11,820 nucleotides of DNA from Bacilli bacterium (GTDB lineage: Bacteria; Bacillota_I; Bacilli_A; RFN20; CAG-826): positions 1 to 11,820 of the forward strand of contig JAKSVY010000045.1 of assembly GCA_024413875.1 (NCBI GenBank), written 5' to 3'. Positions 1 through 7,309 of the stretch are shown here, piece after piece. Position numbers and translations under genes: made by a program. Every line of letters starts with the position of its first letter. Position 1 is the stretch's first letter. The notes beneath the pieces are model-generated. The model saw only the letters and a list, made by a program, of their open reading frames with translations. It was not told the DNA's origin and ran no database searches.

Positions 1-3000
1 TTGACCGAAGAATACGTCTTTTGTGCCATCAACTGTTACTTTAATTGAAACGATACTGTCTTTAGTAATGGTGTAGATTGTTTGGTTTCCGGATCTATCA
101 AACATACGGAATTGGTAAACACCATCTTTGAAGACTGTTTCATTTGGTTTATATGGCATAAAATCGCTACCGTCTAGGGAGTATTCAACTATTACATCAT
201 TAGAATCGAAATTAAATGTAAAGTCGGTTCTTGTATAATGAGCCCCCTCATAATCAAACACATTTGTCTTGGAAGTATCGAATGCAAGTTCGCGTTTTAA
301 TAAGTTAACTGTGAATTCATAAACGTTTCCATACGCATCAATATATTTAATTGTGTAATGAATCTCACCACTACTACTTGATAGTGGGATTTCAAATGCA
401 TAGGTAATGCTTTGCTCTTCATAAGCAGCTTCACCATTTTTAACGTAGAAATGATACTGTCCTGGTTGTAATGTTGAATTGAACTTAATATTAACATTGG
501 ACCAAACACCGTTTGCTAATGCGTCTTCAACACTAATGCTCTCACTGTCGACAGACATGTTTGTGGTACGTTCAATTTCAAGAGTTGTTGCAACTTGATA
601 ATGAATTTCTTTGCTTGCTACATCACCATAAATATTTGAGAAATAGACATAATAGACCCCATCGCCTTTCGAACCAATTACATTTTTGAACATTTCTGGG
701 TCATAAGCTGCACGTTGGTCATTACCGATGTAACCATAAAGAACTATCTTCTCTCCATTAACCTTGAAGTAGACTTGGGTAATTCCATTTTCAGTTAATG
801 CTTCTTGGTCTAAGTTAACTGTTAAGCGTTGATTTGTATAACCTTGATCTTTTAATATTGCATCTTGGTTATAGCCAATTAACCATGACTCGTTATAAGT
901 AATCTCTTTACTATCGATGATAAGTGTTATAACGGCTTTGTTGTTGTTCTTATCAACTATTGTGACTACATAACGACCTTTTTCAGTAAACGTGATTGTG
1001 GTCTTGTCGCCATCAACTGTAACATTGCCTGCGCCACTTTCTTCCGTAACAGAGACAATGTTATAACTTGAAACTGCAATTGATTTATTGGAATAGAATG
1101 TATCACCTGAATTGAGTGTAAAGACTTCGGTGTCTTTTCCAACATAATTCACTTCAACACTTACGATTAGGTTGTCTGAAATGATAACTGTAAATACTGA
1201 TTTGTTTCCGTATACATTAGTAATAACGTATTGGTAGTAACCATTCTTGAATTCCATCTTATCGCTATAAGGAACAGGTGTGATTCCTTCAAAGTTATCA
1301 ATCATTGGGTTATATGCGACCATGATGGATGTGATTTTACCTGTTGGATCAGATACAAGTGCTTCTTTTGAACAATAGACAACACCACCAACTGGTTCAA
1401 TCACTTTGCCACAATCAGTAAAGACAGGTGTTGTGGCATGTTTAGAGAATTCCATATTGTAAAGGTTGAAATCTTTATCTTGTCTAGTAACTCTAACTGC
1501 TAATTTTGCATCAACTGCGCCAACATTATATAAAACAGTTATAGTGTTGTTCTTATTAAATATAATAGAAAGATCAACACCAATAATAGGTACAAATGTG
1601 TCGCCTTCCATCGAGATAACATTATTCTTATCAACAACGCTGGTTACGCCGCCTTCTTCAACCAAGCCATAGTAGCCAATATAATAGAAGCCTTCAAGAT
1701 TTTGAATTGAAAATGCATAGGTTCCTTTTGTTTCATCTTCATAAAGGAAGTTAATAGTGTTTTTGTTTGAAGTTGTTATTTCACAACCAGCATGGCCATA
1801 AATAACTTCGTGACCATCATCCGTTATTGGACCTACAGGTAATGCACTAACACCATCGATCTTAGCAGTTGAGAATATAGATTCATCAACGGTGAATCTT
1901 GAAGATGTTGTGTTATTGAATAGATCATAAGCTGTAATAACATAGGTGCCTGGTTCGGCATTCATATAGAATTCTACTCCGTCAAAACCTTGGTCAAGAA
2001 GTTCGTATTCAATTTCTTTTCCATCTTTAGTTACAACAATGTTTCTGATACCTGTGTTATCAGTAATTTGGAAATAAAGATATTCGGTCGAGAATGATGA
2101 ATCATACGTGATTTCTACTGTGTTCTTAACCGGTTTTCCAGTTTCAAGGTCAATAATTTCGCTGTAATCAAGTGAGCTTGGTGCATCTTTTTCTATATCA
2201 TAATAAGCAAAATTTGTATCATACTTGCTATACTCAGTTGTTGTATAGAAACCTTTAATTGTTGGTTCTAAGCTATCATAGATTACGTGATATGTGACTG
2301 CGTTATCTTCATTATCTAAGTAATAGACAACGAATGTAAAGTTACATGCTTTATTGAATGTAATTGTACCTGCTGTAGCATTAACTGTGTAGTTTTCGGT
2401 AGATGTTCCACTAATTGTAATACCAGTAGCTTGTGGGTCATATTTAAGCATTAATGGTGAGTTTGTATTAATGTTAATTGAATCGTCACCCATTGTTTTA
2501 ATAATGTGTGGAGGATCTTCTTTTTCGTTATATGGGAATGGATATCCTTGCTCAATGTAATAAATAGATACCTCTGGTGCTGTCTTTTCAAAATTAAATG
2601 ATTCTGTTGTTACTTTATTACCGTATTGGTCTTGAATAACAGCATAGTAATTGCCTGATAATGTAAATACCTTTTGGCTTGCAATTGTGTTATCCACTAA
2701 ATCACCGTTGCAATAAACATCGAATTTCAAAAGTTCATCATCTTCACGGTTAGTAATGCTAATTGTTAATTTTGAACCATCAGCACTTGATTTAAATGAA
2801 ACATTAATGTCTGTCGAAGAAATGTATGTCTTGAATGTGTATCTATTTCCACTTCTATCACCAACAACAACATCATAAATACCATCTTGTACACTAACTG
2901 GGTTTTGTGGAGTAATGGAATTTAAATATGACATCGTGATAAGCTTATTCTTTTGGAAAATAGCTACATATGCGTATTGATCCACTTCTTTAACGTATTC

Positions 3001-5037
3001 AGGTGTATTTGCCTCACCATTAATTTCAAATTCTTTTGAATAGAAATCGATACGGGTCGAGCCATTTAGTGAGTTATAAGTAGTTACTGATGAATCAGTG
3101 TATGGGTCATAGACAATACGTTGAACCTGAATTGCCGGTGCGTCACAGTCAATATAAACTTCAAATAAGTTTGCACCTTCATTAGTAACTTCAAGGATCA
3201 TGTAAACGCCCGAGAATGTAACTCCTTCTGACTTAACAGCATCTTTAAGTAATGTGCCATCTTTACAATTTAATTTAACAAAGTTGTTATCTCCATCGAT
3301 ACGCAAACAATAAAGTGAGGTGCCTTCATCAATTGATAATTCTAAGTTTGATGCTAATGTGTAAGAAACTGTTGAACCACCAACTACAATATCAACATTG
3401 TTAGAGAATAAATTGCTATCAATTGCTTTCGAAACGCCTGAGACAGTGGCTCCGGTTTTTGTTTGAGTTACTTGAAGGCCTTTCGATACACGTAATTGAC
3501 CTTCAGTTAGTTTAGGAGCACCACTCTTTGGGTTAATGTGATCATCATCAATAAGGTAAACTTCTTTACCGTTTTGAGAAAGAATATCTGCAGCATGATT
3601 CATAGCTTTAACCAATGCTTGATTTTCCTTAACGGTTGCTTGGTCAATTACTACATCTTGCTTATTCTCACAATAATAGTAATAACCCCATGATGAAACG
3701 TTTCTAGCATTAATATCCCAGGTGATATTTTTGTATCTTACCCAGTATTGTCCTGCGGTAGGCTTTCTAGTTTCGCCTTGAGCCTTAGTGTAACCTGAGG
3801 CACCACTATTATCAGAAAGAATGCTAGCAATAAACATATCAAGTTGAATTACATACATGTCTTGATACTCTGCAGCTAAGCAATAGTTTTTGGCTTCTTC
3901 AACATTAGAGAAAAGTGGATCCATAATGCCTCCATAATTTTCAGAACGGAAGCCACCACCAGAATCAAGGTAGTATAGTTTTGAATCGTCATTTAACTGC
4001 CATGCGTTATTCTTAGGCACTAATTGTTGGTTTAAAATGCACTTTGAATAGTTTGTTGTTTCTTCAGTCATTTCATTCGTAATGTAGAACTTAAATGAAT
4101 CTGAATAAAAGTTATTTAGTGTATCTTTAATAACAATTTCGTAATAGCCCGGTTTATCAAGTCTAACTACAACGTGATTATCTTGAGCTGGTGTGCCTTG
4201 GGTAATATTAATTCCTCTTTCGGTGTCATCTAATTCACCAGCAAATATTCTTTGTGCATCTTTTGCAGGAAGTTTTAAAACACTAGCTTCTAGTTTTTCT
4301 AAACCTAAAGTTGGTGACTCAAATGTAAATTCGGTACCGACAGGATACAAATTCAACCCGTCTATATCTTTTATACAAGAAGATTTTGAAATTGAAACAT
4401 TCACTTTTAAACTTTCATGCATTGAATACGGCAAGATAATTGGATCTTTTGTTTCTTGGTCATTCCAAATAAATGATCCAGCATAGTTACCGGCTCTATC
4501 TGTTGCTGAAAAACTGATTGAGAAATCTTCATATTCAGCTTCAAATTTATGAACACCATTTTCTAATGAATAATATTCATCCATTATCTTTTCTAGAGAT
4601 AAGGTTACATCACCCGTATAGGTATTTCCTCCAGCACTAGCTAATTTGATATCTTTAGTGAAAGGTCCATCTTCAGAATGTGTTCCTGAAGTCTTTTTAA
4701 TTGATAACTGCACGGTATCAATGTCTGCGTTTTCTTCTACACTAATATTGAACTTTCTTTCTCTAGCAGTAAATTTACTTTCGTCCTTTGTAATAGTTAT
4801 TTTTGGAGCCGTATTATCGATTTTTAACGGACCTATGCCTGTCGTAATATCTACTCCCGCTGTATTTTCTGGATAAGTTTTCGATTCACCTAGGTCTGAA
4901 ACGACTTTAACAAAGCAATAGAATTCACCAGACCTATTTTCTAATGCTGGTAAGGTTAGATTTGTCCTAATATTAGCGTTTGAACCTTTGAAAACACTAA
5001 CTGATGGTGGTTTAATTGATTGACTATTCTTTTTCAT
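1..5037 (-). CDS. Giant Ig-like repeat surface protein, C-terminal part (3' end outside window; probably continuous with 5024-7309)
   Basis: This frame is open for 1679 codons from an ATG at 5037 to the window edge; I checked every in-frame triplet and found no stop. It is a chain of degenerate beta-sandwich modules of about 90-130 residues. They share a terminal motif of the form G-x-Y-x3-I-x-D-x-(Y/x)-G-N followed by a strand, and several are followed by a linker such as IDNTAPKI (residues 73-80), DCDAPAI or EKTAPEV. This is the pattern of bacterial Ig-like domains in surface adhesins. Residues 340-520 (4020-3481) differ: aromatic-rich, Cys-containing and not Ig-like. There is no signal peptide or membrane segment at the start (MKKNSQSIK...), and no Shine-Dalgarno sequence upstream of the ATG, which is preceded by an in-frame TAA. 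The first residues complete a module begun at the end of the upstream frame, so I infer that this is the 3' portion of that gene, displaced by a frameshift. A separate, translationally coupled gene is the less likely alternative. Exact function is unknown; adhesion or mating contact is inferred. Confidence 0.85.
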   Translation of the reverse strand, partial: MKKNSQSIKPPSVSVFKGSNANIRTNLTLPALENRSGEFYCFVKVVSDLGESKTYPENTAGVDITTGIGPLKIDNTAPKITITKDESKFTARERKFNISVEENADIDTVQLSIKKTSGTHSEDGPFTKDIKLASAGGNTYTGDVTLSLEKIMDEYYSLENGVHKFEAEYEDFSISFSATDRAGNYAGSFIWNDQETKDPIILPYSMHESLKVNVSISKSSCIKDIDGLNLYPVGTEFTFESPTLGLEKLEASVLKLPAKDAQRIFAGELDDTERGINITQGTPAQDNHVVVRLDKPGYYEIVIKDTLNNFYSDSFKFYITNEMTEETTNYSKCILNQQLVPKNNAWQLNDDSKLYYLDSGGGFRSENYGGIMDPLFSNVEEAKNYCLAAEYQDMYVIQLDMFIASILSDNSGASGYTKAQGETRKPTAGQYWVRYKNITWDINARNVSSWGYYYYCENKQDVVIDQATVKENQALVKAMNHAADILSQNGKEVYLIDDDHINPKSGAPKLTEGQLRVSKGLQVTQTKTGATVSGVSKAIDSNLFSNNVDIVVGGSTVSYTLASNLELSIDEGTSLYCLRIDGDNNFVKLNCKDGTLLKDAVKSEGVTFSGVYMILEVTNEGANLFEVYIDCDAPAIQVQRIVYDPYTDSSVTTYNSLNGSTRIDFYSKEFEINGEANTPEYVKEVDQYAYVAIFQKNKLITMSYLNSITPQNPVSVQDGIYDVVVGDRSGNRYTFKTYISSTDINVSFKSSADGSKLTISITNREDDELLKFDVYCNGDLVDNTIASQKVFTLSGNYYAVIQDQYGNKVTTESFNFEKTAPEVSIYYIEQGYPFPYNEKEDPPHIIKTMGDDSININTNSPLMLKYDPQATGITISGTSTENYTVNATAGTITFNKACNFTFVVYYLDNEDNAVTYHVIYDSLEPTIKGFYTTTEYSKYDTNFAYYDIEKDAPSSLDYSEIIDLETGKPVKNTVEITYDSSFSTEYLYFQITDNTGIRNIVVTKDGKEIEYELLDQGFDGVEFYMNAEPGTYVITAYDLFNNTTSSRFTVDESIFSTAKIDGVSALPVGPITDDGHEVIYGHAGCEITTSNKNTINFLYEDETKGTYAFSIQNLEGFYYIGYYGLVEEGGVTSVVDKNNVISMEGDTFVPIIGVDLSIIFNKNNTITVLYNVGAVDAKLAVRVTRQDKDFNLYNMEFSKHATTPVFTDCGKVIEPVGGVVYCSKEALVSDPTGKITSIMVAYNPMIDNFEGITPVPYSDKMEFKNGYYQYVITNVYGNKSVFTVIISDNLIVSVEVNYVGKDTEVFTLNSGDTFYSNKSIAVSSYNIVSVTEESGAGNVTVDGDKTTITFTEKGRYVVTIVDKNNNKAVITLIIDSKEITYNESWLIGYNQDAILKDQGYTNQRLTVNLDQEALTENGITQVYFKVNGEKIVLYGYIGNDQRAAYDPEMFKNVIGSKGDGVYYVYFSNIYGDVASKEIHYQVATTLEIERTTNMSVDSESISVEDALANGVWSNVNIKFNSTLQPGQYHFYVKNGEAAYEEQSITYAFEIPLSSSSGEIHYTIKYIDAYGNVYEFTVNLLKRELAFDTSKTNVFDYEGAHYTRTDFTFNFDSNDVIVEYSLDGSDFMPYKPNETVFKDGVYQFRMFDRSGNQTIYTITKDSIVSIKVTVDGTKDVFFGQ
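61..4936 (-). repeat. Degenerate Ig-like modules with a G-x-Y...D-x-x-G-N signature
   Basis: I count about 13-14 copies of a closing-strand signature. Examples from 5' to 3' are EFYCFVKVVSDLGES (about 4928-4886), ATDRAGNYAGSF (about 4506-4471), YYEIVIKDTLNN (about 4146-4111), VYMILEVTNEGAN (about 3207-3169), IYDVVVGDRSGN (about 2880-2845), NYYAVIQDQYGN (about 2655-2620), TYVITAYDLFNN (about 1956-1921), YYQYVITNVYGNK (about 1236-1198), RYVVTIVDKNNN (about 981-946), VYYVYFSNIYGD (about 651-616), IHYTIKYIDAYGN (about 372-334) and VYQFRMFDRSGN (about 114-79). Spacing varies from about 225 to 900 nt and DNA similarity is low. The units are recognised only as protein pattern, so boundaries are approximate. 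Confidence 0.6.
5024..5037 (-). other. Frameshift site joining the two Ig-protein frames (+1, five-A run)
   Basis: On the minus strand the upstream frame reads AAT GAA AAA GAA TAG and the downstream frame reads ATG AAA AAG AAT AGT, a +1 relation. Deleting one A from the run at 5030-5034 gives N-E-K-N-S-Q and a single frame of 2436 codons from 7309 to the window edge. The protein supports fusion. The upstream end carries the first strands of an Ig-like module (GSVSVDVND...GKIYYEF), and the downstream start carries its remainder (SGEFYCFVKVVSDLGES, then IDNTAPKI). Homopolymer indel, true mutation and programmed +1 slippage (Lys tRNA AAA to AAG next to a stop) are all possible. Confidence 0.7.
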
Positions 5038-7309
5038 TTATTGATCTTGAATATTTATCAACTTCATTACTTTCATCATCAGTAAAGTTAGCAGTAATAA
5101 GTTGGTGCTCGTCTTCATTCTTTTTAATGAATTCATAATAGATTTTTCCTCTATTCATATCATTAACATCAACTGATACGCTTCCTGTTTGGGTAGCTAC
5201 ATCACTAAATGATTGTGGTGATGGGCTAACTGAAGGCTTTCTCTTATTAATTTCAATATTTTTGAAAGTAATTTTCTCAATTCTGGTTGCATCTCTACTG
5301 GAATTAAGTTCATGTCCGCCTGATTGAGCGAAGTCACGAATTCTCCAAACGTCTGGAGTGTCGTAAAGAATATTTGAAGCAATTGTAATTTGTGAAACAT
5401 TAATATCAGATAAAGTATTTGTATCTGCTTCATAAACAACAACATCACAACCTGGCAATTGTTCCTTGGCTGGGCGGAAATTTAAGTATTGGCCGCTGCC
5501 AACGCTTGCTTTGAAATATGTGCTCTCGTAGCATTGAACAGGTTCAGTGAAAGGAATTGTGATTCGAATCTTTCCATCTCTGTTGACTCTCATTGTATTA
5601 CAGGTGATACGGGTTGTATCGTTAACAATGTCTGGAATTGAATCGTCAAGAACTGTGAAGAATGTATCTCCGCGGAAAAGTCTTTGTTCACCAGTCCAGA
5701 ATGTATTATTTTCGTGTTGATGGAAAAGAGACATTCCAAATGTTTCCTCGTCTTCATTATTTGGAACTCTAAACCATGCAATTTTATGTGTGTCAGGTGC
5801 TAATTCAGTTGGTTCAGATGTTGTTGCCTTTTTCGAACCATAATTAACAACGGTATTCCACTTCTCATATGATACGGCATTAGTAAAACCATTCTTATTG
5901 TCTTGGAAGACGAATCCTCCAACATCGAGTTTATCTACAATAGGAGTGCTCTTATTTGCAGCAGCTTTCTTAAAGTATTTTTGGAAATTCTCTAAAGCGC
6001 CTTGACCTTTGGCCCAATATGAATTGCTACCAGCATCATAATTTTTCTCATAACCATGCAATGGTAAAAAGATATTTAAGTTATAGTGATCTTTTTTAAT
6101 TGGAACTGTATCTGCATCAGCCAAATGATAATGGCCAGAGAAATATGGACAATCACTATATGATGCACCAACAAATTGGTAGTCACCAATCATGAATTGC
6201 TCAATAAAACCGTCTTCAAGTTCTCTTGTTCCATCTAAATAGTTAACATTAAATGAGCCATAAGAGTGTCCGAGTTTTGTTTTAACAACCCTATTAAGCC
6301 AGTCTCTATAAATGCCACTCGTTTTTGTTTTTGGATCATAATATGAATGGTATTTGTATGGAACGGCACGGAAAGAACCGCCACCATTTATTTCTTCATG
6401 ACCCCAGAATTTACGACCGTGTCTGTTGTTCTTTTCTACATCCATTTTTAATTGTGAGTCGCCAGTATTATAATCGCCTTTAGTTTTATAAAATTCTCCA
6501 CCGCCAACATCGTATGTATTTAGATTCTTATCTCCAGCGCCTTCACCGTATGGTTGTGTCATGAAATCGTAATAATCATCAAACATTAAGATTTGTTGTT
6601 TGTTGCTCTTCTTATCGACGACATAGTCTGGGTCAACTTGATCCATATATTCGTATTTGTATTTTCCACCACATAAACACATGATTTCGTCCTTATAAAG
6701 TGACCCGTCTGAGGTCTGACGATAACCGGTGCCTTCATTTGTGCCATCATAAATTGCTAATGCTTTGTTGTTAGCATCAACTGCACTATCAAGAACAAAT
6801 ATAAATGCACGAGAAACAAAGAATGTGTCTCCTTTTTTGCCAACGCTGAAATCGCTTTGTTCCTTAACATTTACTTTAACTTTAACTGAATCTGCACCAG
6901 GTTCAATTGTGCTTTCGAAAATCTTTAAATTATCGTAATCATAACCAGCAATTGCTGTGTAATCTTCTACGTGATATTGAACTGTAACTCTATTTGTTGC
7001 AGGTCTATTAAGTTTAATAACTGCTGTACAGGTTATTTTTCCTGTTGCACTTACATTAGGATGAATATAAGAAACTCTATTATCTGGGTCGTAATAACCT
7101 TCCCCATCCTGGGACATAACGTAAATATCAGCATTAACACCTGTAGAGTCTGTCTTAGCACTATCTGCTGCCAAAGCAGAAATTACATCTGATAATGTGA
7201 AAGGAAGATTATTGATAATAATTGAAGCAAAAGGAACGATTGTTGAAAGAGCGAAAAGAGCACACAACCTTTTGCGCGCGTTATTCTTCTTTAATAATTT
7301 ATTTGCCAC
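5024..7309 (-). CDS. Secreted Calx-beta / Ig-like domain protein (N-terminal part of a frameshifted giant surface protein)
   Basis: 761 aa from the GTG at 7309. An ATG at 7339 would add ten residues (MHLVQKGEEG), but the strong AAAGGAG sits inside that extension, 8 nt before the GTG, so I prefer GTG. The N-terminus is a signal peptide: a basic stretch (KLLKKNNARKRL), a hydrophobic core around residues 15-32, and a likely cleavage after ALAA near residue 48. Residues 85-177 match the Calx-beta pattern, including TAIAGYDY (118-125) and a following I-x-P-G strand; Calx-beta domains bind Ca2+ in exoproteins and adhesins. Residues 190-560 are rich in Tyr, Gly, Asp and His with a CLC pair near 211-213, and match nothing I recognise. 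Residues 575-690 look like a beta-sandwich module, followed by the first half of an Ig-like module (PSVSPSPQS...GKIYYEF). The frame stops at TAG (5026-5024) inside that module. It overlaps the coupling-protein gene by 11 nt. Product: secreted; surface binding inferred. Confidence 0.85.
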   Translation of the reverse strand: MANKLLKKNNARKRLCALFALSTIVPFASIIINNLPFTLSDVISALAADSAKTDSTGVNADIYVMSQDGEGYYDPDNRVSYIHPNVSATGKITCTAVIKLNRPATNRVTVQYHVEDYTAIAGYDYDNLKIFESTIEPGADSVKVKVNVKEQSDFSVGKKGDTFFVSRAFIFVLDSAVDANNKALAIYDGTNEGTGYRQTSDGSLYKDEIMCLCGGKYKYEYMDQVDPDYVVDKKSNKQQILMFDDYYDFMTQPYGEGAGDKNLNTYDVGGGEFYKTKGDYNTGDSQLKMDVEKNNRHGRKFWGHEEINGGGSFRAVPYKYHSYYDPKTKTSGIYRDWLNRVVKTKLGHSYGSFNVNYLDGTRELEDGFIEQFMIGDYQFVGASYSDCPYFSGHYHLADADTVPIKKDHYNLNIFLPLHGYEKNYDAGSNSYWAKGQGALENFQKYFKKAAANKSTPIVDKLDVGGFVFQDNKNGFTNAVSYEKWNTVVNYGSKKATTSEPTELAPDTHKIAWFRVPNNEDEETFGMSLFHQHENNTFWTGEQRLFRGDTFFTVLDDSIPDIVNDTTRITCNTMRVNRDGKIRITIPFTEPVQCYESTYFKASVGSGQYLNFRPAKEQLPGCDVVVYEADTNTLSDINVSQITIASNILYDTPDVWRIRDFAQSGGHELNSSRDATRIEKITFKNIEINKRKPSVSPSPQSFSDVATQTGSVSVDVNDMNRGKIYYEFIKKNEDEHQLITANFTDDESNEVDKYSRSINEKE

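Noticed and set aside
4193..4486. Plus-strand frame of 97 codons (and similar ones at 1466, 4646, 6971, 7197, 9079 and 11230)
   Set aside because: All lie antisense to long, coherent domain proteins, have no ribosome binding site of note and show no recognisable domain.
5029..5037. Slippery sequence G-AAA-AAG resembling a -1 programmed frameshift site
   Set aside because: The two frames are related by +1 (or -2). A -1 slip here would enter the third frame, not the long downstream frame, so the classic -1 mechanism does not explain the junction.
5035..5037. Independent gene start at ATG 5037 with overlapping stop-start coupling
   Set aside because: Not excluded, but weak: no Shine-Dalgarno, no signal peptide for a clearly extracellular domain protein, and the start falls in the middle of an Ig-like module.
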